Positions 26,626 through 36,506 are shown, counted from the stretch's first letter. The stretch is DNA of 64,000 nucleotides from Flavisolibacter ginsenosidimutans (GCF_007970805.1 NZ_CP042433.1:62001-126000), one strand, 5' to 3'. Made by a program: numbers and translations. The notes: generated by a model from the sequence alone, not told the origin.

Positions 26626-27741
26626 ATGAAGCGGATCAATAATTGGTACGAAATCGAAAACGTCAGCAAATTAGATTCGCCTTCGCTGGTGGTTTATCCT
26701 GAACGGGTGGAGCAAAACATTCAAACCTTGGTAAATGCGGTTGGTGATGCTTCTTTGCTTCGTCCGCACATAAAAACCTGCAAAGCAAAAGAGCCGGTGA
26801 TGTTGATGATGAAAGCGGGCATCACTAAATTTAAATGTGCCACCATCGCCGAAGCGGAACTGCTCGGGCTGTGCGGTGCAAAGGATGTTTTGCTGGCTTA
26901 TCAGCCAACGGAAGTTAAGTTGCAGCGGTTCCTTCAACTTCAGCAATTGTTTCCAGAAACAGAATTCTCTTGCCTGGTCGACAACCTTTTATCTGCTTCG
27001 CTTTTTTCCGATACAGCTAAAAAAAACCGCATCACTCTTTCTGTATTTCTTGATCTCAACGTTGGTATGAACAGGACCGGCACTGCACCCGACGAAGCTT
27101 TGACTTTATTTGAAAAAATTGCCAAGCTGCCCCGCATTCGGTTAAAAGGTTTGCATGCTTACGATGGACACATCAATGAGGTGGATAAAGAAGAGCGACG
27201 CGAAATATGTGAACGTTGTTTTGAACCGGTTGAAGCATTGCGGGCAGAACTTGAAAGAAAGGGCTATGGCTTTCCTTTGTTGATTGCGGGAGGCTCGCCG
27301 ACGATCAAGATTCATTCGATGCGAAGGAACACGGAGGTAAGTCCGGGAACCTTTATCTTTTGGGATTGGAGCTACCGCGAAACCATTCCCGAACAAGCTT
27401 TTGTTCCGGCTGCACTCCTTGTCACAAGAATTATTTCGTTGCCGGCAAAGGATAAAATTTGCATTGACCTCGGGCACAAATCCGTTGCGTCTGAAAATGC
27501 TTTGGTAAAACGTGTCTTTTTTTTGAACGCTCCCGAACTTCAAGCCGTTTCGCACAGCGAGGAACACATGGTGCTTGCAGTAAAGGAAGGTCATTCCTTC
27601 AAAATTGGTGATGTGTTGTATGCGTTGCCGTATCACATTTGCCCGACCGTTGCGCTTTACAAATTGGCCGTTACGAGTAATAAGGGTAGGATAGAAGGCG
27701 AATGGGAAATTACAGCAAGAGACCGGCGCATCAGTGCGTAA
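26626..27741 (+). CDS. D-threonine-aldolase-like PLP enzyme (alanine-racemase fold), 371 aa
   Basis: The fold-type III PLP barrel is shown by RPHIKTCKAKEP, with K50 as the likely cofactor lysine, and by LDLNVGMNRTG and LKGLHAYDGH. The C-terminal domain has the metal site region PYHICPTV used by D-threonine aldolases and related 3-hydroxyaspartate enzymes. Such enzymes split D-beta-hydroxy amino acids to glycine plus an aldehyde, or dehydrate them. It is the last gene of the operon, 65 bases after the ceramidase-like gene, and is followed by two hairpins. Confidence 0.85.
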   Translation: MKRINNWYEIENVSKLDSPSLVVYPERVEQNIQTLVNAVGDASLLRPHIKTCKAKEPVMLMMKAGITKFKCATIAEAELLGLCGAKDVLLAYQPTEVKLQRFLQLQQLFPETEFSCLVDNLLSASLFSDTAKKNRITLSVFLDLNVGMNRTGTAPDEALTLFEKIAKLPRIRLKGLHAYDGHINEVDKEERREICERCFEPVEALRAELERKGYGFPLLIAGGSPTIKIHSMRRNTEVSPGTFIFWDWSYRETIPEQAFVPAALLVTRIISLPAKDKICIDLGHKSVASENALVKRVFFLNAPELQAVSHSEEHMVLAVKEGHSFKIGDVLYALPYHICPTVALYKLAVTSNKGRIEGEWEITARDRRISA

Positions 27742-27754
27742 ATACAACGTGAAT

Positions 27755-27797
27755 CGACAAAAAAGTTGTCGGCACTTTGAAAGAGTTTTGCAAAGTG
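27755..27797 (+). terminator. Two successive hairpins after the operon
   Basis: CGACAA (27755-27760) pairs with TTGTCG (27766-27771), then CACTTTG (27773-27779) pairs with CAAAGTG (27791-27797). They begin 14 bases after the stop codon of the last operon gene. No strong T-run follows, so termination is likely but not certain. Confidence 0.4.
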
Positions 27798-28136
27798 ATA
27801 AGTGTTGTTGGTACATAAAACAAGTGACCGTAAAATAGACGTTCTACCTTGTGTCGTGCTAACCATTCGTTATTCGTTTTGCAATTATAGATTTTCGTAT
27901 TTGAGCATCGACAATCTCGTCTGTTGTGATTGATTCCTCGACGCTTCTATTTGAAAAGACCAACAGGCGGCTGGTGTTGTCGTAACCAGATATCATTCTG
28001 GTCATTCATTTGATCGGTAGCAAAAATGTTCAATTTCCGTGTTAGCCAACTTTATTTCGTGATTACCAAGCGTGTTTGAGCGTGTTCGTCGTTGGACTTA
28101 TGCGTTCTGAAGTTCTTAAATCATAAAACTGAAACC
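27798..28136. other. Non-coding gap before PEP synthase
   Basis: No convincing gene is seen. A possible weak promoter for the downstream gene is TTG at 27924-27926 followed after 19 bases by TCTATTTG (27946-27953), which differs from the Bacteroidota -7 consensus in the conserved A. Nothing else stands out. Confidence 0.35.
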
Positions 28137-30602
28137 ATGACAATCACTAATTTTATCGTTCCCCTTAACAAAGTTGGCCTCGAAGACATTGAGTCAGTTG
28201 GCGGTAAAAATGCATCGCTGGGCGAAATGATTCAACACCTAACCCATCTCGGCATCAACATTCCAGATGGGTTTGTAATTACTGTTAACGCTTACCGGTA
28301 TTTTTTAGAAGAAAGTGAAATAGGCCCATCCATCAAACAGTTCATCAAGGAAATTGATTTTAGCAACATCGACTCCTTGCGCAAAGGCGGAAAGAAAATT
28401 CGGCAGCTAATTCGTAACACAAGATTTCCCAAAGCATTGGGCGAAGAAATCATACAAGCTTATCTAAAGCTGTCTGCGTTTTATCAATTGCCTGATACAG
28501 ATGTAGCAGTTCGTTCTTCAGCGACCGCAGAAGATTTGCCGGATGCTTCTTTTGCGGGACAGCAGGAAACCTATCTTAACGTTCGCGGGCCCGGTGCGCT
28601 TATCGATGCGGTGCGCAACTGTTTTGCTTCACTTTTCACCGATCGCGCCATCTCTTACCGCGAAACATTTGGTTACGATCATTTCGAAATAGGACTGTCG
28701 GTTTGCGTGCAAAAAATGGTTCGCTCTGACTTGGCCAGTTCCGGCGTTGCATTTTCATTGGATACCGAAAGCGGTTTTAAAGATGTAGTTGTCATCAATG
28801 GTTCGTACGGTCTGGGTGAAATGATCGTGCAGGGGGCTGTGTCACCGGATGAATTCATTGTGTTTAAACCCACATTAAAAAACGATTGGACGCCGATTAT
28901 CGAAAAAAAATTAGGCAACAAAAACGTGATGATGGTGTATGGGGATGACCCTGACGAAAAGGTGAGAGTGATCTCTACGGAAAAACACATGCACGAGAAA
29001 TTTTGTTTGGACGATGCAATGGTTTTAAAGTTGGCGAGTTGGGTTGTTGTCATCGAAAATTATTACGGTCGAAAAAAAGGACACTGGTGTCCGATGGACG
29101 TGGAGTGGGCCGTGGATGGAAAAACGCAACAGTTGTTTGTAGTGCAGGCCCGCCCAGAAACTATTCACTCGCAAAAGCGTGACCGCAAGGTGACCGAATA
29201 CCACATCAATGATGCGGAGAAAGCGGCAAAACTTTTAGCAAAAGGAATTGCGGTCGGAGATAAAATTGCGTCGGGAAATGTAACGATCTTGTACTCGCTG
29301 GACACCCGCGTGGCCGAAGGCCACCAGTTTCACGAAGGTGACGTTTTGGTGACGGACATGACCGATCCGGATTGGGAACCCATCATGAAAAAAGCATCGG
29401 CCATCATCACCAACAAAGGCGGCCGCACCTGTCACGCAGCCATCGTGGCCAGAGAAATGGGTGTGCCCGCAATTGTGGGTTGCGGCAATGCGACAGCGCT
29501 GTTAACGGAAGGGCAATTGGTAACGGCTTCCTGCGCCGAAGGCGACACCGGATACATTTATGACGGTGCCATCAACTATACCAAAACAGAATTCGATCTT
29601 GACGACCTGCCACGCGTCAACACTCCGATCATGCTCAACGTGGGTTCGCCCAACATGGCGTTTCAGTTCTCGCATTTGCCAAATCACGGCGTGGGACTGG
29701 CCCGGGAAGAGTTCATCATCAACAACTACATACAGGTTCACCCTTTGGCGCTGTTGCGCCATCAATCTTTGAATGATGCGGAGCTTTCGCAAAACATAAA
29801 AAAAATCATCCGTGGATTCGATAATGAAGAAGATTATTTTATCAAAAAACTTTCTTACGGGGTTGCAAAAATTGCGGCGGCATTTTACCCAAATAAAGTG
29901 ATTGTTCGTTTCTCCGATTTCAAAAGCAACGAATATTTCAACCTGCTTGGCGGCAAACATTTCGAACCCGTTGAAGAAAACCCAATGATCGGTTGGCGCG
30001 GCGCTTCGCGTTATTATGCGCCCGCATACAAGGAAGCGTTTGGCCTGGAATGCAAAGCCATTCAAAAAGTGCGGCAAGAAATGGGACTTATGAACGTAGT
30101 GATGATGGTTCCGTTTTGCAGGACTGTGGAAGAGTTGATCAAGGTGCAGGAAACGATGAAGGAATTTGGGTTAGAAAGGGGAAAGAATGGCCTTGAAATT
30201 TATTTGATGGCCGAAGTGCCGTCCAACATTTTGATGGCCGAAGAGTTTGCGCCATACATTGACGGTTTCTCTATTGGTTCAAATGACCTCACACAATTGA
30301 CACTTGGATTGGACAGGGATTCTTCTCTCGTTTCGCACCTCTACGACGAACGAAATCCGGCCGTGAAAAGGTTGATTAGCCTGTTGATTAAAGTCGCGAA
30401 AGAAGCCAATGTAAAAGTGGGGATCTGCGGACAAGGGCCTTCTGATTATCCTGACTTTGCGCAATTCCTTGTTGAACAACACATCGATAGCATTTCGGTT
30501 ACTCCCGATTCTCTTGTGAAAACGGTAAACGCGATTTATGCAGTAGAACAAAAACTTAGCGAAAAAATTGTTGCGGGCAGTGAATTGCAAATTGAACGGT
30601 AG
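28137..30602 (+). CDS. ppsA: Phosphoenolpyruvate synthase, 821 aa
   Basis: It converts pyruvate and ATP to phosphoenolpyruvate, AMP and phosphate, the entry to gluconeogenesis. The N-terminal ATP-binding domain has VGGKNASLGEM and VRSSATAEDLPDASFAGQQET in parts; the phosphohistidine is H433 in GGRTCHAAIVARE; the C-terminal barrel has GSNDLTQLTLGLDRD and GICGQGPSDYPD with the active cysteine. Domain order and length fit the family. I take the ATG at 28137; the longer in-frame reading begins with TTG and has no similarity. It stands alone, between the ridA operon and a long non-coding region. Confidence 0.94.
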   Translation: MTITNFIVPLNKVGLEDIESVGGKNASLGEMIQHLTHLGINIPDGFVITVNAYRYFLEESEIGPSIKQFIKEIDFSNIDSLRKGGKKIRQLIRNTRFPKALGEEIIQAYLKLSAFYQLPDTDVAVRSSATAEDLPDASFAGQQETYLNVRGPGALIDAVRNCFASLFTDRAISYRETFGYDHFEIGLSVCVQKMVRSDLASSGVAFSLDTESGFKDVVVINGSYGLGEMIVQGAVSPDEFIVFKPTLKNDWTPIIEKKLGNKNVMMVYGDDPDEKVRVISTEKHMHEKFCLDDAMVLKLASWVVVIENYYGRKKGHWCPMDVEWAVDGKTQQLFVVQARPETIHSQKRDRKVTEYHINDAEKAAKLLAKGIAVGDKIASGNVTILYSLDTRVAEGHQFHEGDVLVTDMTDPDWEPIMKKASAIITNKGGRTCHAAIVAREMGVPAIVGCGNATALLTEGQLVTASCAEGDTGYIYDGAINYTKTEFDLDDLPRVNTPIMLNVGSPNMAFQFSHLPNHGVGLAREEFIINNYIQVHPLALLRHQSLNDAELSQNIKKIIRGFDNEEDYFIKKLSYGVAKIAAAFYPNKVIVRFSDFKSNEYFNLLGGKHFEPVEENPMIGWRGASRYYAPAYKEAFGLECKAIQKVRQEMGLMNVVMMVPFCRTVEELIKVQETMKEFGLERGKNGLEIYLMAEVPSNILMAEEFAPYIDGFSIGSNDLTQLTLGLDRDSSLVSHLYDERNPAVKRLISLLIKVAKEANVKVGICGQGPSDYPDFAQFLVEQHIDSISVTPDSLVKTVNAIYAVEQKLSEKIVAGSELQIER

Positions 30603-31303
30603 TCACACCTTTTGAGTACAAAGTCTACACCCGATAACTTGTTCAATTGTTACAGACGTTTTTGCATGTTAACCGCAAGTTCCTGAAAACTAAACATGAG
30701 GAGACGAAAAGAAGTAGGAAAGTTCCCGATGCGGTTCGAAAAAGCACGACCCTTGTCGGCGCAGACGTGAAACCAATTGGTTTCAAAAACAGTGGGCTCT
30801 AAGTTCTACTTCACACTCGTTACTTTGGGTGTAAGTCGTGCATAAAACCATGAGTAAGTTTGGCTGCAGGTTTTTCAGCCAGAACGTTTGCAGCGTGCTG
30901 CTCCTACACGGTAAAAAAGTTACCGCACCACGTAACCATAAAACGATAATGGTGCGAACTGATGTTTGCGATCTAACCGGTATTCATCCGGTTAAATGCA
31001 GGGTGTCGTACGGATGGTTTTTATGCTGCACTCACAAACTGTTGTTCCGATTCTTGGTTTCCGATTGTCGTACGCCAACGAAAAGTGCAACCACCACTTG
31101 TTTACTTCGACCGTGTGGTCCCGTTTGAAAAGGCCAACAAAGAGTATTGCAACTTGCACCCCAAAAATAACAAGCAGTTTTTTATTTTTGGCGATAACAA
31201 CAGTGCCCGAGACTGCAATCAAATCAGGATGTTCTTTACGTGATAATCGAGCAAGCAAACCTACGTTGTACGAGGTTAGGTTTTGGTGAGGGAAAGAGAG
31301 GCA

Positions 31304-31456
31304 ATGTTGTTTCGGAAATTTTTAGTGGGAAGGGGAGCAACCCTGATGCAGGCTGTACAGGATGATATGCTCTTCCACATTCTTGCTTTGTTTCCGAATA
31401 TTATGACTGGCTTATACTATTTACTAATCATCATCAAGCCCATTTTGGGCAAATGA
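31304..31456 (+). CDS. Possible small hydrophobic protein, 50 aa
   Basis: An ATG frame begins MLFRKFLVGRGATLM and ends with LLIIIKPILGK. Residues about 24-45 are hydrophobic enough for one membrane segment, with basic residues at both ends. No family is recognised and no clear ribosome-binding site is seen. It lies in an otherwise empty region upstream of a terminator, so it might be real, but chance is a serious alternative. Confidence 0.2.
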   Translation: MLFRKFLVGRGATLMQAVQDDMLFHILALFPNIMTGLYYLLIIIKPILGK

Positions 31457-31620
31457 TGAACTTGGTTGTGACGACCCAATTTTTACTGGACGTACCTATT
31501 CCCAAGCTAAATTTGTAAAGACAGTTCAATTTGTGTAAAGCTGCGTCTAAGAAATGCGGTTCATTCAAGTTAATCGAGTAAAAAATCGAGGAAAATAAGA
31601 AGTAATTCTTTCTCAACTGA

Positions 31621-31655
31621 TTGCGGAGTTGCAACGAGTCCCGTCCAGTCCGCAA
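31621..31655 (+). other. tRNA-3'-end-like remnant or small hairpin before the terminator
   Basis: TTGCGGA (31621-31627) can pair with TCCGCAA (31649-31655), and the inner bases CGAGTCCCGTCC resemble the T-arm/acceptor 3' end of a tRNA. No matching 5' acceptor arm, D-arm or anticodon arm is found upstream, so it is not a complete tRNA. It may be a leftover of an integration site or a chance resemblance. Confidence 0.2.
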
Positions 31656-31667
31656 ATTTAAAAGATA

Positions 31668-31704
31668 ATGCCTTGTAAGCTATTGACTTACAAGGCATTT
31701 TTTT
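31668..31704 (+). terminator. Strong intrinsic terminator
   Basis: ATGCCTTGTAAG (31668-31679) and CTTACAAGGCAT (31687-31698) are perfect 12-base arms around a 7-base loop, followed by a run of seven T (31698-31704). This is the strongest terminator shape in the region, yet the nearest upstream recognised gene ends more than 1 kb before it. Confidence 0.8.
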
Positions 31705-32065
31705 ATCGGGGTCAACACGCTGTTAAAAATTTTTCAACCTAGCTATATAACCCTCTTTTTTCTGTTTGCAGTAAAATTCATTGTTTGATAGTTAGGCAGA
31801 GCTTAGCATAAATTATTTATCAAAGGCTTTTGCGTGCTCTTCCATAATCATCTTTTCATTTAAGCAACTTCCATCCGGCACCAGTAGGTACACAAAAGTT
31901 TTGACTGCATTTATTTTACTTTAGCAAAAGTGCTTGCTCAATAAGTAAAATGCCAGCCGGGATGGAGATTATCATGTAGAACCAAGCGTACGTTCCACTA
32001 CCTTGTAATTAATGGGGACAGGCGCTAAAATCGAAAACAATTTTCTGGTGCTAATTATTTAAGAG

Positions 32066-35000
32066 ATGGGTGATGTTTGCAAACGGGTGTTTACGGTTCT
32101 GGTTTTGTATTTATTGTTGACATCAAATGTATTTGGTCAGCCTAAATGCAAAATTGAATACTACTCCACCGAGCAGGGACTTTCTCACCAGGCCGTGACC
32201 TGCATGTTAAAAGACCGAGAAGGCTTCATGTGGTTTGGGACGTGGGATGGCATTAACCGATTCGATGGGCATCGTTTCATATCCTATAAATCATCACCGG
32301 GTGATCGTTCTCAATTGGGCCACGACCGTATTGACCAAATCGTTGAAGGCAGCAACAACTCTCTTTGGATTCAGGCCTACGATAAAGAAGTTTATCGCTT
32401 TGACAAACGAACCGAAGAGTTCCTGCCTTTGTCAAAATTTATTAGCGGCAAGAACGGTCAAAGAGTTGCCTTTACAAAAATTCTGCTTGTCGGTGATGGT
32501 TTGGTTTGGCTTCAATCTGTGAGGGACGGAATTTTTTGTGTAAACCAAAACGCGTTGTCGAATGGCGTTTTCTCTTGCTACAAAAAAGGGCTGTCGAGCG
32601 ATTACAACCTGCCTTCTGAACGAATTAATTTCTTCCACGAAGATGGTGCACGCCAAATTTGGATTGGTACGCCGGAAGGTTTGTGTTGCTTGGTTCCTTC
32701 GGCTAAGGGCGAGTACAAGCGTTGCAACTTGGAATTGAACACAACCGTAAAGAATAATTTCAGTGTCTTCGATGAGGGCAAAGACCAACTGTATTTCGGT
32801 ACGGCGGAAGGTAATCTTGTCGTCTATGACAAGAAAACAAAAACATTTTCCGAACGAAGAATTTCGGGCGGAACGATTAATGGTTTGCAGCGATCGAAGA
32901 AAACACCGCTTGTTTATGCGTCAACGTCCGTTGGAGAAATAGTTGCGTTTAATCCGAACGACCAATCATTCATTGTAACAGGTTATCAATCCGCAGAGGC
33001 CCTGCATTCTATTTATGAAGACAATTCCGGAACCCTGTGGATAGAGCCCGATAAATTAGGCGTTATCCGCTTTGATCCTGTCAAACGCACTTTCCAGAGT
33101 TTTTCGCAAAAGGTTGAAGACCCATACAATTCCATTGGAAATCGCTTTAAGGTTTTTGAAGACAACAGCGGAAAAGTTTGGGTAAACATGCGGGGCGGCG
33201 GTTTTGGTTATTACAATCCTGTGACGGCTGCAATGAGCTTCACCGTCAACACGGCCGATCTTGCCGCATTTCGCTTGCCCGAAATCGTGTATAATATTTA
33301 CTACGATCAGGCCGGCATTCTCTGGCTTCGCGTAAACGGACGCGAGTTGGTAAAAATTATTTTCCAAGGCGATAACTTTCAGCAGCAACTACTCGTCGAT
33401 CCGGAAGTTTCAATTTTAGATAACGAGATCCGGGGCATTTTTTCGGACAACAAGGCCCGTCTTTGGCTTGGAACAAGAAGCGGACGGTTTTTCGTGTATC
33501 AAAACGGGAAAAAGATTTCAGGTCTTTTTGAAAACGAACCGCAAAAAGGCCTGGGGCTTGTGTATTCGATTCTGCAGGACAGTCGCGGAAACGTTTGGAT
33601 TGGCACAAAAGGGGCTGGTCTTTTTAAAGCCACGCCTTTGAATAAGGAAGAAACAAAATACCGCCTCACGCATTATGAGGCAAATAAGAACAACGTCAAT
33701 TCGTTAACGGGCAATGAAATTTATTCGTTGTTGGAAGACCGCGTCGGACGAATATGGATTGGAACATTCGACGAAGGACTTTTTCTTGTGCAGAGCGAAG
33801 GTGATTCATCAAGATTCGTTCATTCAGGCGACGCATTTAAGGATTATCCGAAAAATACTTTTCGCAAGATCAGGAACATGACAACCGATGGAGCAGGAAA
33901 CATCTGGATTGGAACAACGGATGGCTTGTTGATCATGAGCGCAGATGAAAATAATTCCTCTGCATACCGCTTTGCAACCTACAGCAAAATACCGGGCGAT
34001 GTTCAGAGCCTTGGCAACAACAACGTTCAATATGTTTTCCGTGATTCGAAGAACAGAATGTGGCTGGCAACATCGGGTGGTGGTTTTGATTTAGCCGTTG
34101 GTTCTTCGCCTTTTCAATCACTAAAGTTTGAGACCTATACAACGAAGGATGGGCTGCCCAATGATTACGCATTGAGCTGTGCCGAAGACAAAAGCGGCAA
34201 CTTGTGGATTGCGACTGAAAACGGTTTGTCGAAATTCAATCCGGAGGCAAAAACGTTTCGCAACTATGATTCGTACGATGGCTTGCCGAAGGTTGGTTTT
34301 TCCGAATCAGCAGCTTGTCCCAGGTTGTCAAACGGGCAATTGATATTTGGTACGACAAAAGGTTATCTCGCCTTTGATCCCGAACGCATTAACGGCACTC
34401 GCATTGCGGCCAATATTGCCTTCACGCATTTGCAAATCAACAACGAAGATGCAGGACCTGGGCTAAATCAAACGATCCTGACAAACGGCATCAACTATGC
34501 TTCCGAACTGCAATTAAAATACAACCAGAACATCATCAGCATTGACTACGCCATTCTTGATCACCGCGCCGGCAACCGGCAGGAGTTTGCTTATCGTCTT
34601 GTGGGCTTTGATACGTTGTGGCACAACGACCGTCAACTTAGAAGAGCAACGTACACCAATCTTCCGCCGGGACATTACGTGTTTGAAGTGAAAAGCCTCA
34701 GTACAGATTTATATTCGAATCATCCTTACAAGCGGTTGTCCATTACCATTCTTCCGCCCTGGTGGAAAACATTGTGGGCTTATGTTTTGTATGCGATTCT
34801 TGTCATCGTGCTGGCCTATTTCATTTGGCGCTATGCGGTTGCCATGATCCGGTTGCGCAACAAAATTGTTGTTGAACAAAAGCTAGCAGCACTCAAACTG
34901 AATTTCTTTACCAACGCCTCGCATGAATTAAGAACGCCGCTTACACTTATTGTCAATCCGCTTGAACAACTGGCAAGAAAAGAAAAGCTTTCTTCCGAAG

Positions 35001-36466
35001 GTGCATCGTACGTTGACGTTGCCCGAAAGAACGCAGCCCGCATGGTGCGCTTCATCAACCAATTGCTTGACTTGCGAAAGGTTCAAAGTGATAAAGCAAC
35101 GCTTCGCATTTCAAGGGTTGAGATCGTCAGTTTCGTAAAAAAGGTCACCGATCATTTTACAGAGGCAGCCCGGGGCAAACGAATCAAGTTGGAAGTATCA
35201 GCGGGCCAGAAAGAATTGTTTGCATGGGTGGATGCAGAAAAGCTTGACGTTGTTGTTTACAATCTTTTGGGCAATGCCGTAAAATTTACACCCGAAGGAA
35301 AAGCGATTCGAATCAACATTCAATCCGATTCGGAAGAGCAAAGCTTTTCCATTTCCGTTTGCGACGAGGGGCCGGGTGTGCCGAAGGAAAATTTGAAAGA
35401 CATCTTCGAGCTTTTTCACGAAGGGGAAAACTCAAACGTCAGGGAAGCCAAAGGCACCGGCATTGGCCTGGCACTTTCGCAAGAATTCGTTCATCTGCAT
35501 GGTGGAAAAATTTGGGCAGAGAACAATACGGATGGCGGTTTGACCGTCACGGTTAAGTTGAAATCCGGTTCTGAACATTACAGGTCGAACGAGGTTTCAT
35601 TCGTTGATGCACCGAAAGCAGCGCCGGCGCACGAAACGCCCATTGAACAACAAATCCTGCCGCAGGGTCATTATCCAACATCGCCGAGAGACGAGCAATC
35701 GCCGCTGGTTCTTTTGGTCGAAGACAACGACGAACTCCGTTCTTTTATAAAAGGACAACTCGGTGAGTTCTACCGCGTGGAAACGGCGCAGGACGGCGAA
35801 GAAGGTTTGCAAAAGGCATTGGCGCTGCTTCCTGATCTTATCGTGAGCGATATCATGATGTCAAAGATGGACGGCATTCAAATGCTGGATAAACTGAAGA
35901 ACGACGTAAGCACCAGTCATATTCCCGTGGTGCTGCTGTCGGCAAAATATTCCATCGAAAGCCAGATCGAAGGTTTGAACTACGGTGCCGATTATTACAT
36001 CACAAAGCCATTTAATAGCGAATTCCTTTTCGCTTCCATCAACAACCTTCTTCGCCAGCGAAGGAAACTTTTCGAGGGCCTGGTCCAAAAAAAGCAGCCT
36101 GTTTCCTTAAGCCCCGGCCCTGTTTTGATCACTTCAAAAGACGAGGCTTTCCTAAAAGACGCCATCAAAGTTGTGGAAGAAGGGATGGCCGACGTTGACT
36201 TCAATATCGAAACCGTTGCCGAATCAATGGCGATGAGCCGGACGACTTTTTATAAAAAGTTCAAAAGCCTAACCAACCTTGCACCGGTAGAATTTGTCCG
36301 CGACATGCGTTTGCAACGGGCGAAGCAATTATTGGAAGGCGGCGGGGCCAATGTTTCTGAAGTGGCCTACGCGGTTGGCTTCAGCAGCCCGAAATATTTC
36401 AGCACCTGCTTCAAAGAAAAATACCACGTATCGCCTTCCGATTACGGGAAATCAAAAGCCCTATAA
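32066..36466 (+). CDS. Hybrid two-component sensor/regulator (HTCS) of PUL B, 1466 aa
   Basis: One protein holds a whole signalling chain. A signal peptide ends near VFGQ; periplasmic two-component-regulator propeller repeats (many W-I/F-G-T-x-x-G-L blades such as MWFGTWDGINRF and IWIGTTDGLLIM) run to about residue 815. A Y_Y_Y domain and one membrane helix (about 902-922) follow. The histidine kinase has H953 in ASHELRTPLTL and ATP-binding motifs DEGPGVP and GTGIGLAL. The receiver has D1262 in VSDIMMSKMDG, and an AraC-type DNA-binding domain ends the protein. All key residues are present. Such sensors usually bind a breakdown oligosaccharide and activate the adjacent PUL, here the susCD set starting 527 bases downstream. 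Confidence 0.95.
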   Translation: MGDVCKRVFTVLVLYLLLTSNVFGQPKCKIEYYSTEQGLSHQAVTCMLKDREGFMWFGTWDGINRFDGHRFISYKSSPGDRSQLGHDRIDQIVEGSNNSLWIQAYDKEVYRFDKRTEEFLPLSKFISGKNGQRVAFTKILLVGDGLVWLQSVRDGIFCVNQNALSNGVFSCYKKGLSSDYNLPSERINFFHEDGARQIWIGTPEGLCCLVPSAKGEYKRCNLELNTTVKNNFSVFDEGKDQLYFGTAEGNLVVYDKKTKTFSERRISGGTINGLQRSKKTPLVYASTSVGEIVAFNPNDQSFIVTGYQSAEALHSIYEDNSGTLWIEPDKLGVIRFDPVKRTFQSFSQKVEDPYNSIGNRFKVFEDNSGKVWVNMRGGGFGYYNPVTAAMSFTVNTADLAAFRLPEIVYNIYYDQAGILWLRVNGRELVKIIFQGDNFQQQLLVDPEVSILDNEIRGIFSDNKARLWLGTRSGRFFVYQNGKKISGLFENEPQKGLGLVYSILQDSRGNVWIGTKGAGLFKATPLNKEETKYRLTHYEANKNNVNSLTGNEIYSLLEDRVGRIWIGTFDEGLFLVQSEGDSSRFVHSGDAFKDYPKNTFRKIRNMTTDGAGNIWIGTTDGLLIMSADENNSSAYRFATYSKIPGDVQSLGNNNVQYVFRDSKNRMWLATSGGGFDLAVGSSPFQSLKFETYTTKDGLPNDYALSCAEDKSGNLWIATENGLSKFNPEAKTFRNYDSYDGLPKVGFSESAACPRLSNGQLIFGTTKGYLAFDPERINGTRIAANIAFTHLQINNEDAGPGLNQTILTNGINYASELQLKYNQNIISIDYAILDHRAGNRQEFAYRLVGFDTLWHNDRQLRRATYTNLPPGHYVFEVKSLSTDLYSNHPYKRLSITILPPWWKTLWAYVLYAILVIVLAYFIWRYAVAMIRLRNKIVVEQKLAALKLNFFTNASHELRTPLTLIVNPLEQLARKEKLSSEGASYVDVARKNAARMVRFINQLLDLRKVQSDKATLRISRVEIVSFVKKVTDHFTEAARGKRIKLEVSAGQKELFAWVDAEKLDVVVYNLLGNAVKFTPEGKAIRINIQSDSEEQSFSISVCDEGPGVPKENLKDIFELFHEGENSNVREAKGTGIGLALSQEFVHLHGGKIWAENNTDGGLTVTVKLKSGSEHYRSNEVSFVDAPKAAPAHETPIEQQILPQGHYPTSPRDEQSPLVLLVEDNDELRSFIKGQLGEFYRVETAQDGEEGLQKALALLPDLIVSDIMMSKMDGIQMLDKLKNDVSTSHIPVVLLSAKYSIESQIEGLNYGADYYITKPFNSEFLFASINNLLRQRRKLFEGLVQKKQPVSLSPGPVLITSKDEAFLKDAIKVVEEGMADVDFNIETVAESMAMSRTTFYKKFKSLTNLAPVEFVRDMRLQRAKQLLEGGGANVSEVAYAVGFSSPKYFSTCFKEKYHVSPSDYGKSKAL

Positions 36467-36476
36467 TCGTTCAGAA

Positions 36477-36506
36477 GAGTGCCAGGCTGGCACTCGCTAA
36501 GTTTTT
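36477..36506 (+). terminator. Intrinsic terminator after the HTCS gene
   Basis: GAGTGCCAG (36477-36485) and CTGGCACTC (36487-36495) form a perfect inverted repeat, giving a stem of seven or more pairs, followed by TTTTTGTTTT from 36502. It begins 11 bases after the stop codon and separates the sensor from the PUL genes. Confidence 0.75.

Larger units (their letters stand above)
30603..31667. other. Long intergenic region with no convincing gene
   Basis: About 1.06 kb between PEP synthase and a strong terminator. Short open frames exist on both strands (about 80-100 codons around 30838-31289), but they overlap each other, have many Cys and Arg codons and lack family motifs. One frame near 31087-31215 reads somewhat like protein (LVYFDRVVPFEKANKEY), which could be a decayed gene remnant. 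No complete RNA gene was identified. A terminator at the end suggests that something is transcribed through here. Confidence 0.4.

Noticed and set aside
30838..31289. Open frames of about 90-97 codons on both strands in the intergenic region
   Set aside because: They overlap each other, are rich in Cys and Arg, lack recognised motifs and have no supporting context; probably chance frames or remnants.
31560..31660. Possible complete tRNA gene ending near CCGTCCAGTCCGC
   Set aside because: No matching 5' acceptor arm, D-arm or anticodon arm could be formed upstream; only a 3'-end resemblance remains.
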